Below are positions 51,962 through 60,150 of a stretch of DNA of 64,000 nucleotides, in pieces. Both the position numbers and the translations under genes were made by a program. Each line of letters begins with the position of its first letter. Position 1 is the first letter of the stretch. Source of the stretch: Photobacterium rosenbergii (GTDB lineage: Bacteria; Pseudomonadota; Gammaproteobacteria; Enterobacterales; Vibrionaceae); contig NZ_PYMB01000022.1 in NCBI RefSeq assembly GCF_003026455.1, positions 1 to 64,000 on the forward strand, given 5' to 3'. Below the pieces are notes generated by a model. That model was given only the letters and a program-made list of their open reading frames with translations. It had not been told where the DNA came from and did no database searches.

Positions 51962-53359
51962 ATGGCTGATTTATCAAAACACTGGGATGTATTGGTTGTA
52001 GGAGGTGGCAATGCCGCACTCTGTGCTGCCATCAGTGCCAGGGAGCAAGGCGCGTCGGTTCTGGTGATCGAACACGCCCCCAAAGTCTTTCGCGGCGGTA
52101 ACAGCCGCCATACCCGAAACCTGCGCTGCATGCACAGCGAGCCGCAGGACGTATTGAGCGAAAGCTATTCCGAAGACGAATACTGGGAAGACCTGATGCG
52201 GGTCACCGGCGGCAATACCGATGAAAAACTTGCCCGCATGGCTATCCGCGAGTCTGAAAGTGTCCGTGAGTGGATGAAATCCCACGGCGTCCGCTTCCAG
52301 CCATCGCTGAGCGGCACCCTGAGCCTGTCACGAACCAATGCGTTTTTCCTTGGCGGCGGCAAAGCCTTGGTGAACGCCTACTACCTGTCGGCAGAAAAAA
52401 TGGGGGTGGAAATCGAATACGACACCGAAGTCGAGGAACTGGTCATAGAAGACGGCGTGTTCAAAAAAGCGGTGGTCAATGCCAAAGGCTTTCCCTATGA
52501 AATCCGCGCCAACAGCTTAGTGGTGGCAGCAGGTGGTTTCCAAGCCAACATCGACTGGCTGAAAGAAGCCTGGGGGCCTGCGGCAGAGAACTTTATTATC
52601 CGCGGTACCCCTTACAACAAAGGCCGCTTGCTCAAAGAGCTTATCAATAACGGCTTCCAGCCTGTCGGCGAGCCAGACCAATGCCATGCCGTGGCCATTG
52701 ATGCCCGCTCTCCTAAATTCGATGGCGGGATCGTCACCCGACTCGACTGCGTTTCTTTCGGTATTGTGGTCAACAACCAGTGCGAGCGCTTCTATGATGA
52801 AGGGGAAGACTTCTGGCCCAAACGCTATGCGATTTGGGGTCGCCTCGTAGCCGCCCAGCCCGATCAGATCGGGTATGTCATCATCGACAGCCAATCTATT
52901 AACAACTTCATGCCTTCGGTATTTCCGCCGGTCAAGGCCAACTCCATTGAGGAACTCGCGGCCAAGCTCAAGTTGGATCCGGCCAAACTGCAGCAGACTG
53001 TGGACGAGTTCAACGCCCACGTTACCCCGGGGACATTCGACAATACTGTCTTGGATGACTGTTGTACCGAGGGGCTAACCCCGCCCAAAACCCACTGGGC
53101 ACGCAAAATCGTCGAGCCGCCATTTTATGGCTACCCTCTTCGCCCAGGCATTACCTTCACCTACTTGGGTGTCAAAGTGGACGAAAATGCGAGGGCACTG
53201 ATGGCCGACGGACAACCATCGAAAAATGTCTTTGCAGCCGGTGAAGTGATGGCCGGTAACGTATTGGGCAAAGGCTACCTTGCCGGATTAGGCATGACTA
53301 TCGGAACCGTATTTGGACGCATTGCAGGCAAGGAGGCAAGCCATGGCGCAAATTCTTGA
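51962..53359 (+). CDS. tcuA: FAD-dependent tricarballylate dehydrogenase
   Basis: A 465-residue flavoprotein of the fumarate reductase/succinate dehydrogenase flavoprotein family. FAD-binding VLVVGGGNAALCAAISAREQG is at the N-terminus; GGNSRHTRNLRCMH and the C-terminal AAGEVMAGNVLGKGYLAGLGMTIGTVFGRIAG fit TcuA, which oxidises tricarballylate to cis-aconitate. Length matches Salmonella TcuA (about 467). Electrons go to TcuB, whose gene overlaps by 17 bp. Other small tricarboxylic or dicarboxylic acids cannot be excluded as substrate. Confidence 0.88.
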   Translation: MADLSKHWDVLVVGGGNAALCAAISAREQGASVLVIEHAPKVFRGGNSRHTRNLRCMHSEPQDVLSESYSEDEYWEDLMRVTGGNTDEKLARMAIRESESVREWMKSHGVRFQPSLSGTLSLSRTNAFFLGGGKALVNAYYLSAEKMGVEIEYDTEVEELVIEDGVFKKAVVNAKGFPYEIRANSLVVAAGGFQANIDWLKEAWGPAAENFIIRGTPYNKGRLLKELINNGFQPVGEPDQCHAVAIDARSPKFDGGIVTRLDCVSFGIVVNNQCERFYDEGEDFWPKRYAIWGRLVAAQPDQIGYVIIDSQSINNFMPSVFPPVKANSIEELAAKLKLDPAKLQQTVDEFNAHVTPGTFDNTVLDDCCTEGLTPPKTHWARKIVEPPFYGYPLRPGITFTYLGVKVDENARALMADGQPSKNVFAAGEVMAGNVLGKGYLAGLGMTIGTVFGRIAGKEASHGANS

Positions 53360-54482
53360 GGAAGATATCATCTTCATCGACAAGGGGAATACCCAGTATA
53401 AGGACAAAGTCCAAGAAGCCCGCAGGGTTATGGAGGTGTGTAATGCCTGCCGTTATTGCGAGGGCTTTTGTGCGGTATTTCCGGCGATGCAGCAACGGCG
53501 CGAGTTCAGCGATGAAGACCTGGATTACCTCTCCAACCTCTGCCACAACTGCACAGGCTGCTACCATGCCTGCCAGTACACTGCGCCGCATCCGTTCAAC
53601 CTCAATGTGCCCAAAGCGCTGGGAGATTTGAGGAACGAAACTTACAAGAAATATGCTTGGCCGGGCAAACTGTCTGGTTTGATCGCCCATAACGGCTTGT
53701 TTGTTTCGATGCTCACCTTGGTCAGTGTGTCTTTGGCTATCCTGATCGCGATTGCTATCCAATCGCCGGAAGTCTTGTTCGGCGAACACCAAGGCGATTT
53801 CTATGCCATCATGCCTCACAACGCCATGGTTGCCCTGATGGGAGGAGCCATGCTGTTTGTCATTGCCGCCTTGGTGATGTCCTTCGTCGGCTTTTGGCGC
53901 AAAACAGGCTACAGCCTCAAACAATTTTTCTCGCGAGATAACCTGATCCCGGCATTGAAAGATGCCCTGACCCTACGCCACCTTGGCGGCAACGGCGAAG
54001 GCTGTAATACACGAAACGAATCTTTCTCCAATACACGTAGGATGTTCCACCACTTCATGATGTACGGTTTCCTGTTGTGCTTTGCCGCAACATCGGTCGC
54101 CACCGTCTATGATTATGGCTTTGGCTGGCCGGCACCTTACCCTTACTTCAGCCTACCGGTTGTGCTGGGAACTGTGGGAGGGATAGGCCTGATCATCGGC
54201 CCTGCTGGGTTGCTGTGGACCAAAATCAACTTTGCCGAGCAACCGTCGGTAAGAAGCATGTTCGGTATGGATGTTGCCTTCTTAGTTTTGCTGATGCTGG
54301 TCAGCATCACTGGGCTGTTGCTACTGGCAGTCAGGGACACCTCGTTGATGGGCATGACCTTGGCTATCCACCTCGGCACCGTGTTCACCTTGTTTGTCGC
54401 GATGCCATTTAGCAAGTTTGTCCATATCATCTATCGCTTCGCGGCACTGAACCGCAATGCGATAGAGGCTAAGGCGAAATAG
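53343..54482 (+). CDS. tcuB: TcuB, membrane iron-sulfur/haem electron acceptor for TcuA
   Basis: A 379-residue protein, the same length as reported for Salmonella TcuB. The N-terminal third has two Cys clusters typical of 4Fe-4S sites (CNACRYCEGFCAVFP and CHNCTGCYHACQY); the rest is about six membrane helices with His residues in HHFMMYGFLLCFAAT and others that may bind haem. It reoxidises TcuA and passes electrons to the quinone pool. Start 53343 is preferred because AAGGAGG precedes it; it lies inside the end of tcuA. A terminator follows the gene. Confidence 0.9.
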   Translation: MAQILEEDIIFIDKGNTQYKDKVQEARRVMEVCNACRYCEGFCAVFPAMQQRREFSDEDLDYLSNLCHNCTGCYHACQYTAPHPFNLNVPKALGDLRNETYKKYAWPGKLSGLIAHNGLFVSMLTLVSVSLAILIAIAIQSPEVLFGEHQGDFYAIMPHNAMVALMGGAMLFVIAALVMSFVGFWRKTGYSLKQFFSRDNLIPALKDALTLRHLGGNGEGCNTRNESFSNTRRMFHHFMMYGFLLCFAATSVATVYDYGFGWPAPYPYFSLPVVLGTVGGIGLIIGPAGLLWTKINFAEQPSVRSMFGMDVAFLVLLMLVSITGLLLLAVRDTSLMGMTLAIHLGTVFTLFVAMPFSKFVHIIYRFAALNRNAIEAKAK

Positions 54483-54502
54483 CCGTTCCCCACCAATACA
54501 AC

Positions 54503-54530
54503 AAAGCCCGGTAGATACCGGGCTTTTTAT
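54503..54530. terminator. Terminator of the tct-tcu operon
   Basis: Perfect 11-bp stem AAAGCCCGGTA/TACCGGGCTTT with a 2-base centre, then TTTTT; 20 bp after tcuB. It may also serve the convergent GntR gene. Confidence 0.88.
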
Positions 54531-54566
54531 TTTTAAAAACACTTAACAGGTACCGCGTTTTACCAC

Positions 54567-55214
54567 TCAGGTACTGATATTTTTCATATTCCAGAATGCG
54601 CCGTGTTCTGGAAGAATGTGGCATAGCAACTGGTGCTGGGCATGTTCGATATCATTATTCTTCAGCGACTCGATAATCTCTTTGTGCTGAACAAACGAGC
54701 GCAACATATGTGATTCGCTGTTGCCAAGATGGTTTCGAACTGTTGCCATACGGGCCGAAATCAAATCGTAGGATTCTTGAAAGTAACGGTTATCACACAA
54801 TGAAATCATGATCTGGTGATACTCGTTATCAAGGTTCAAATACTCAAAAGTGCTTCCCGAATTAATGCACAACTCCATCTTATCGAGAATAAAGCACATC
54901 TCCTGGATAAGCTGCTTGGGGTTCTTTTGGAATGAAAGCTTCAACCCCTGAGATTCTATATGGTAGCGGAACTCAAGCAGCTCATGGAACTCTTCAGCCG
55001 TAAAGTGAAACACAAAGGTGCCACTTTTCGGTTTTACTTGAACCAGACCTTCGCTTTGCAGACGTTTAATTGCGTCTCGGATCGGTGCTTTGGTCGCATT
55101 CAAACGGTTTGCGAGCACAGTTTCCGATATCTTCATGCCCATCGGTAGTGTACCGACAACAATCATGTCTCTGATTCGACGGTAAATTATGTCTTTGAGA
55201 AGGTCTTGTTTCAT
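54567..55214 (-). CDS. GntR-family (FCD) regulator next to the TRAP operon
   Basis: A 215-residue GntR regulator: winged helix at residues 8-72 (LPMGMKISETVLANRLNATKAPIRDAIKRLQSEGLVQV) and FCD domain after it (FHELLEFRYHIESQGLKLSF, EYHQIMISLCDNRYFQ). It lies downstream of and on the same strand as the TRAP genes, separated by about 100 bp and a hairpin, so it is probably the local regulator of the TRAP and dehydrogenase-kdgK-eda units. Its operator could be the inverted repeat in the 58222-58435 region. It could alternatively act on the tcu operon, but that has a closer candidate. Confidence 0.83.
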   Translation of the reverse strand: MKQDLLKDIIYRRIRDMIVVGTLPMGMKISETVLANRLNATKAPIRDAIKRLQSEGLVQVKPKSGTFVFHFTAEEFHELLEFRYHIESQGLKLSFQKNPKQLIQEMCFILDKMELCINSGSTFEYLNLDNEYHQIMISLCDNRYFQESYDLISARMATVRNHLGNSESHMLRSFVQHKEIIESLKNNDIEHAQHQLLCHILPEHGAFWNMKNIST

Positions 55215-55234
55215 AAAAGCTCACTATCAATGAA

Positions 55235-55257
55235 ACGGGCAACCTATCGTTGCCCGT
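55235..55257 (-). terminator. Hairpin between dctM and the GntR gene
   Basis: Perfect 9-bp stem ACGGGCAAC/GTTGCCCGT with a 5-base loop, then TTTCATT on the minus strand. It lies 60 bp after the dctM stop and about 20 bp before the GntR start; termination is probably partial. Confidence 0.6.
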
Positions 55258-55316
55258 ATTGAGTACTGCGTGATTATACCAGTTACTTGTTATTCTTTCC
55301 AAAAGCAATCAATAGC

Positions 55317-56627
55317 TTATAGAAGAATTGACGGTAGGAACAAAGACAGCTGCGGTATAAAAGTCACCATCATCAACATCACCACCATTGCCAGCAAGAA
55401 AGGCAAGATAGATTTCACCAACTCCTCCAAACTAACGTTAGCAACCCCGGTGGCAACAAACAGGTTAGCCCCTAGTGGCGGCGTACAGAAACCAATCGCC
55501 AAGTTGACTGTCATTATTACCCCAAAGTGCACCGGGTCAATCCCCATTGTTTGCACGATAGGTAGCAGGATCGGCGTTAGGATAATAATCGAAGCGATTG
55601 TTTCCATAAACATACCAACAATCAACAGCATAATGTTAATCAGCAGCAATACCAGCAATGGGTTTTCTGACACGGTTGTAATGAAGTTAGCCACTTCCAT
55701 CGGAACCCGCTCAAGGGTAAGCAAGCGGCCAAACGAAGACGCCATTACAACCATGACAAGCACTGTCGCCGAAGTCAGGCCAGCCTTTAAAAAGACACCG
55801 TTTAAATCTGATATTTTCAGGTCGCGATAAATAAACAGGCTAACAAACAAGGCATAGACAACAGCAACCCCTGCGGCCTCAGTCGGAGTGAAAATCCCCC
55901 CGTAAATACCACCAAGGATGATCACCGGTACAATCAATGCCCAAATAGAATGTTGGCGCCAACCACCTTGCTGTTCTTTTTGGCTCCCCTCAATGGCTTG
56001 CACCATCTTTTGAGAAACACGGCTAGCCGGCGAAAGGTTATTGTTAATGGTCATCTTAGCCACCAGCATATAACCAAGACCAAACATCAAGCCCGGAATA
56101 ATCCCAGCCAGGAACAACTTACCAATCGACTGGTTGGCAGTAACACCATAAATGATGAGCGGGATGGAAGGTGGGATCATCACCCCAGTAATTCCAGCAG
56201 CTGCAGTCAATGCCGCCGAGAAAGGCCGCTTATACCCCACCCGCTCCATCTCGGGGATCATATTCGAACCAATCGCCGCAACGGTGGCAGGAGAGGAGCC
56301 CGAAATGGCCGCAAAAAACATACTCGCCAGTACATTCACATATGCCAAACCTGCTTTGAAATGGCCGACCAAGCTATAGGCTGCGCCAACAATACGGGTC
56401 GATAGGCCACCGCGCTGCATCACTTCGCCCGCCAGAACAAACAACGGGATTGCCACCAGTGGGAATGAGTTCCCCCCCATCACCGCGCTTTTTGCAAGCA
56501 AAGTGATATTGGGTGTGCCCGGCAAGTATTCCAAGACAATAAGCGACGAAACCCCAAGACAAATGGCCACCGGTGCCCCGAGTAAGACCAGCAATAAGAA
56601 GACCCCGAATAAGGTAGTTGAAACCAT
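55317..56627 (-). CDS. TRAP transporter large permease (DctM family)
   Basis: A 436-residue inner-membrane protein with about twelve helices of the DctM family; ALTAAAGITGVMIPPSIPLIIYG and LAIGFCTPPLGANLFVATGVANVSLEELVKSILPF are family landmarks. Start 56627 is chosen (GGAGGG upstream, product MVSTTLFGVFLLL...); longer in-frame forms overlap dctQ. It forms the Na+-coupled translocation channel with DctQ and receives substrate from DctP. The start lies one base after the dctQ stop. Associated sugar-acid enzymes suggest an aldonate or similar substrate. Confidence 0.9.
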   Translation of the reverse strand: MVSTTLFGVFLLLVLLGAPVAICLGVSSLIVLEYLPGTPNITLLAKSAVMGGNSFPLVAIPLFVLAGEVMQRGGLSTRIVGAAYSLVGHFKAGLAYVNVLASMFFAAISGSSPATVAAIGSNMIPEMERVGYKRPFSAALTAAAGITGVMIPPSIPLIIYGVTANQSIGKLFLAGIIPGLMFGLGYMLVAKMTINNNLSPASRVSQKMVQAIEGSQKEQQGGWRQHSIWALIVPVIILGGIYGGIFTPTEAAGVAVVYALFVSLFIYRDLKISDLNGVFLKAGLTSATVLVMVVMASSFGRLLTLERVPMEVANFITTVSENPLLVLLLINIMLLIVGMFMETIASIIILTPILLPIVQTMGIDPVHFGVIMTVNLAIGFCTPPLGANLFVATGVANVSLEELVKSILPFLLAMVVMLMMVTFIPQLSLFLPSILL

Positions 56628-56628
56628 T

Positions 56629-57201
56629 TTAATTCCCTCCCTGCTGCTGCATTTGGCCAGTCGATATTGTTTCCTCTGATTTCTGTTCAGTTGCTTGTTG
56701 TTTGGTAGCAAACATATCTCGAATATCTTCAAGGAGGTTTTGTGCCAAACGGAAGGCACTCAGCAATGCCCCTGCCGGCAGCGAAGCGTAAAGCCATTGC
56801 ATGCTGACCCGGGTTTCTGTCAACGGCCAATACAGCACGATGGATGACTGGCGAGCGATAATCGGGCTCATGATTTGATCCCAACCGTAGATGAACAATT
56901 TAACCATGCACCAAAGTACGACTAAATTGACCAGCAGACTGATCACCCTCTGCACTGTCTGCGGCAAAATATTCACCAGTGCCGTCACCGAAATATGTTT
57001 TCGGGTTTTAAAGCCGTAACTCACCCCAATCCAGATAAACCAAATAAAACACCAGCGAACGAATTCTTCACTCCAAGGAATAGAGTTACTGAATAGGTAG
57101 CGCATCACCACCTGTAAAAAAATCCAAAAAACAATATTAGCCAGTAAGAAATTAATCAGCCAAGCTTCCAGGTTTGTGTTGATAGCTCTCAACCATTTCA
57201 T
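56629..57201 (-). CDS. TRAP transporter small permease (DctQ family)
   Basis: A 190-residue inner-membrane protein with four helices, including IPWSEEFVRWCFIWFIWIGVSYGFKTRKHISVT, the signature of the DctQ family. The C-terminus (from residue 160) is polar and Gln/Glu rich, longer than the usual 160-170 residues. Its ribosome site AGGAG lies immediately after a perfect 11-bp intercistronic stem-loop that separates it from dctP. Part of the dctP-dctQ-dctM operon. Confidence 0.87.
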   Translation of the reverse strand: MKWLRAINTNLEAWLINFLLANIVFWIFLQVVMRYLFSNSIPWSEEFVRWCFIWFIWIGVSYGFKTRKHISVTALVNILPQTVQRVISLLVNLVVLWCMVKLFIYGWDQIMSPIIARQSSIVLYWPLTETRVSMQWLYASLPAGALLSAFRLAQNLLEDIRDMFATKQQATEQKSEETISTGQMQQQGGN

Positions 57202-57213
57202 TTTTGTTCTCCT

Positions 57214-57241
57214 GGCTTGGCAGCCACCGCGCTGCCAAGCC
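57214..57241 (-). promoter_or_regulatory. Intercistronic stem-loop between dctP and dctQ
   Basis: Perfect 11-bp stem GGCTTGGCAGC/GCTGCCAAGCC with a 6-base loop, ending directly at the AGGAG of dctQ. It lacks a T run. Such hairpins commonly protect the upstream binding-protein mRNA and reduce translation of the permease genes, fitting the need for excess DctP. Confidence 0.65.
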
Positions 57242-57249
57242 GCATCACA

Positions 57250-58221
57250 TTACTGCGGCAAGCTGTTGATCAGCTCAGGCTCAACCATCTTGAAGTACTT
57301 TTCGCGGATAGGCGCTGTTACATCCTGGAAGGCACCAACCTGTTCTGGCGTTAGCTGGGTAATTTTCACTCCCGCTGCCTTCATTGCAGCCAGTTGTAAT
57401 TGCTCCTCATCGGCAATGACTTGCTGCTGATAATCAATGGCGCGAGACAATGCCGACTCCACCAAGGCGCGGTCTTCATCTGAAAGGTTGTAATAGAAGT
57501 CAGGGTTTGCCAGCACCATATGGGTCGAATATACGTGGCCTGAAAGCGTCAGGTTGCTCTGGACCTCATAGAAGCGTGACGAGTAAATGTGCCCGAGCGG
57601 GTTTTCCTGTGCATCCACTACACCTTGCTGCAGGGCCGAATAAACTTCATTGAACGACATCGGTGTCGGGTTGGCACCCATCGACTTGAAGGCATCCATG
57701 TGAGCTTCCACCTGCATGGTGCGGATCTTCACGCCACGTAAGTCATTCGGCTCAGTGACTGTTTTGTTGCTGGTGATGTTACGGATGCCATTTTCCATCC
57801 AGCCCACACCTTTAATGCCAAAGTCATCCATCTTGGCTAGCAACTTGTTGCCAAAGTCACCGTTGAGTGCTTCCAAAGCCGCTTCACGGTTAGCGAAAGT
57901 GTAAGGAAGGCCCGGCACGGTAAAAGCAGGGTCCCAACCGGCCATGACTTCTACTACCGGTGCCGTCATATCAACGATGCCAGCCTGCACCGCTTCTGTC
58001 AGCTCGCGGTCTCCTCCCACCTGGCCGTTGGGGTAAATGTCGACAGTAATTTCGTTGTTCGATTCTTGCTCCACGATTTCTTTGAATTTTACCCACGCTT
58101 TATGCATGTGGTAGGTATCCGCCGCGCCATGCCCCACACGAATAGTGGTTTCGGCATAAGCCTGAGCACTGATTCCCGCCAGGGCAAGAGAGAGGGTAAG
58201 ACATAGGGTACTTTTTCTCAT
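57250..58221 (-). CDS. TRAP transporter periplasmic binding protein (DctP family)
   Basis: A 323-residue periplasmic receptor with a signal peptide to residue 23 (ISAQAYAET). The DctP pattern is clear: TIRVGHGAADTYHMHKAWVKFKEIVEQ near the mature start, QVGGDRELTEAVQAGIVDM, and PLGHIYSSRFYEVQSNL. The conserved ligand-carboxylate Arg is expected in KIRTMQVEAHMDAFKSMGANPTPM. It is first in the operon and divergent from the catabolic genes at 58436. Ligand probably a sugar acid. Confidence 0.9.
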   Translation of the reverse strand: MRKSTLCLTLSLALAGISAQAYAETTIRVGHGAADTYHMHKAWVKFKEIVEQESNNEITVDIYPNGQVGGDRELTEAVQAGIVDMTAPVVEVMAGWDPAFTVPGLPYTFANREAALEALNGDFGNKLLAKMDDFGIKGVGWMENGIRNITSNKTVTEPNDLRGVKIRTMQVEAHMDAFKSMGANPTPMSFNEVYSALQQGVVDAQENPLGHIYSSRFYEVQSNLTLSGHVYSTHMVLANPDFYYNLSDEDRALVESALSRAIDYQQQVIADEEQLQLAAMKAAGVKITQLTPEQVGAFQDVTAPIREKYFKMVEPELINSLPQ

Positions 58222-58257
58222 CAGTCGATCCTTTTGACATTTTAGTTTTCGAGGTCA

Positions 58258-58285
58258 TTGTTGTTCAATTTTTATATTACAACAA
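58258..58285. promoter_or_regulatory. Candidate operator between the TRAP and catabolic operons
   Basis: TTGTTGT (58258-58264) and ACAACAA (58279-58285) form a perfect 7-bp inverted repeat with a 14-base spacer in the divergent region. It is a plausible site for the GntR regulator at 54567, but wide spacing makes the call weak. Confidence 0.35.
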
Positions 58286-58435
58286 GTGATCACGGTCTTA
58301 TTTCGCCCAATTCGGGTGGTTTTTATCTGTTTTTTATTGCATCTCGTCACATTTTTTAACCAATAAGCTTGTCTTTTATCGGATACAGAAACAAGAATAA
58401 ATCAAAACTAACATGTCAGATTTAAGGATGAGACA

Positions 58436-59395
58436 ATGAAAAAGGTCGTTGTAATAGAACCTGGATACCTGCACTACCAAGAAGAAGAACGAGTGCTAAA
58501 AGCCCACAACGCGCACTTCACCGCATTACCTATCGGTACAGACAAAGCCGTTGTAATGAAAGAAATTGCAGATGCAGATGCCGTGATGGTTCGCGAAGCG
58601 CTAGTTGATGCCGAAATGATTGAGGTGATGGCGAAATGTAAGGTCATCGTCCGCTACGGGGTAGGCGTTGACAACATTGACCTAAAGGCAGCAAAAGCAA
58701 AGGGAATATATGTCGCGAACGTACCGGACTACGGTTCAGAAGATGTGGCTGAGCATGCTGTCGCCCTTATGCTGGCTGCAACACGCCGTATCCCAACTCG
58801 CGATGCTGATGTCCGCCAAGGAAAATGGGGGATGGGACAAAGCGAACCTATGTTCCGCCTAGGAGGCAAGGTACTCGGTGTGGTTGGCTTTGGTCGCATT
58901 GCCCGCAGCTTTGCCGAAAAAGCATCGGGCCTTGGCTTTAAATCAGTGTTGGTTTCAGACCCGGCACTGACACCGGAACAAGCCAAAGAAGCAGGTGTGG
59001 TCAGCGTGAGCTTAGAAACCCTGTGTCAGGAGGCAGATTTCATCTCCCTGCATGCACCGTTAAACCAGCATACCCGCCACATGATCAATGCCGACGTTCT
59101 GGCGACCATGAAGCCAAGCGCCATTTTGGTAAACACCGGGCGCGGCGGTTTGGTGGATGAAACCGCCCTGTACCACGCATTGAAAGAAAACCAGATTTTT
59201 GCTGCAGGTATCGATGTATTCGAACAAGAACCTGTTGCCCACGACCACCCATTGTTGTCGCTGCCAAATGCGATTTGTACCGACCACACCGCGTGGTTCA
59301 CCGAAGAATCCGTTATTGAACTCCAGCACAAAGGTGCCAAAGAAGTCCTTCGCGTCTTCGACGGACAGGCACCACAAAACTGGGTTAACCGTTAA
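58436..59395 (+). CDS. D-2-hydroxyacid dehydrogenase (phosphoglycerate dehydrogenase-like)
   Basis: A 319-residue NAD(P)-dependent dehydrogenase of the D-isomer-specific 2-hydroxyacid family. Conserved elements: VRYGVGVDNIDLKAAKAKGI with substrate-binding motif, Rossmann loop GVVGFGRIARSFAEKA near residue 143, catalytic Arg in NTGRGGLVDE, Glu in DVFEQEP and His in CTDHTAW. Length is that of stand-alone members without an ACT domain. It is the first gene of a catabolic operon with an RraA-like protein, KdgK and Eda, so it likely oxidises or reduces a sugar-acid derivative rather than 3-phosphoglycerate. Confidence 0.87.
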   Translation: MKKVVVIEPGYLHYQEEERVLKAHNAHFTALPIGTDKAVVMKEIADADAVMVREALVDAEMIEVMAKCKVIVRYGVGVDNIDLKAAKAKGIYVANVPDYGSEDVAEHAVALMLAATRRIPTRDADVRQGKWGMGQSEPMFRLGGKVLGVVGFGRIARSFAEKASGLGFKSVLVSDPALTPEQAKEAGVVSVSLETLCQEADFISLHAPLNQHTRHMINADVLATMKPSAILVNTGRGGLVDETALYHALKENQIFAAGIDVFEQEPVAHDHPLLSLPNAICTDHTAWFTEESVIELQHKGAKEVLRVFDGQAPQNWVNR

Positions 59396-59437
59396 TTAAT
59401 TTCACTATTTCAAACTTTATTCAAACAGGACAAGACT

Positions 59438-60094
59438 ATGTTTAGCAAAGATATCATCGAAGGTTACCGCTCTATTTTCTCAACAGCTTCTATCGCAGAT
59501 GCCTGTGATCAAATTATTGGCGAAACGACGTTCCTTCCATTTGAGATCAAAAACCGTATCAACGAAAAGAAAATCGTTGGTCCAGCAGTAACCATTCTTG
59601 AAGACATTGCTGAAGAAAACCTTCCTCCACAGCACGCACTGGATGCTATCGACGAATCTGAAGAAGGTTCGGTCATCGTGATTTCTGGCTGTGCAGCACT
59701 AGAGACTGTTGCAGTATGGGGTGGCCTGATGACAGCTGGCGCGGTAGCCAACAAGCACGAAGGGGCAGTATTGAACGGTGGTTTACGCGACTTGGCTGAA
59801 ATCCGCCGCGACTACGACTTCCCAGTTTACGCAAAAACAGTTTCACCGGGGACAACACTGGGTCGCTTTAAAACGGTTAGCTCTAACAAACCTGTGACCA
59901 TCGGCGAAGTCACTATCTACCCGGGCGACTTGATCATCGGTGATATCGACGGCGTGGTATGTGTACCGAAAGACAAGGTATTGGACGTACTGGAAGTTGC
60001 AAAGTCAATCGACGACCGCGAACTGGAGCAAGCCCGTCTAATTATTCAATCTGGTTCACTCCGTGAAGGCCTAGCGAAATACGGCCGCATCTAA
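59438..60094 (+). CDS. RraA-like / 4-hydroxy-4-methyl-2-oxoglutarate aldolase family protein
   Basis: A 218-residue protein of the RraA/MenG-like fold. Key motifs are GGLRDLAEI (metal and carboxylate binding Arg-Asp), WGGLMTAGAV and GDLIIGDIDGVVCVP. Family members are divalent-metal class II aldolases/oxaloacetate decarboxylases or, in RraA itself, RNase E inhibitors lacking the aldolase residues; the intact GxRD points to an enzyme. In this operon it probably cleaves or decarboxylates a 2-oxo acid. It follows the dehydrogenase by 42 bp and precedes kdgK by a hairpin-containing gap. Confidence 0.83.
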   Translation: MFSKDIIEGYRSIFSTASIADACDQIIGETTFLPFEIKNRINEKKIVGPAVTILEDIAEENLPPQHALDAIDESEEGSVIVISGCAALETVAVWGGLMTAGAVANKHEGAVLNGGLRDLAEIRRDYDFPVYAKTVSPGTTLGRFKTVSSNKPVTIGEVTIYPGDLIIGDIDGVVCVPKDKVLDVLEVAKSIDDRELEQARLIIQSGSLREGLAKYGRI

Positions 60095-60114
60095 TTCACA
60101 CCCCGTATCAATCA

Positions 60115-60134
60115 CAGGCGGCGCAAGCCGCCTG
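60115..60134 (+). promoter_or_regulatory. Intercistronic hairpin before kdgK
   Basis: Perfect 8-bp stem CAGGCGGC/GCCGCCTG closed by a GCAA tetraloop, 16 bp before the kdgK start and lacking a T run. It probably stabilises the upstream mRNA or tunes kdgK translation. Confidence 0.6.
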
Positions 60135-60150
60135 AACAAGGACAAATATT

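Noticed and set aside
53298..53924. A 208-codon minus-strand frame opposite tcuB
   Set aside because: Antisense of the conserved Cys-cluster region of tcuB with no start context.
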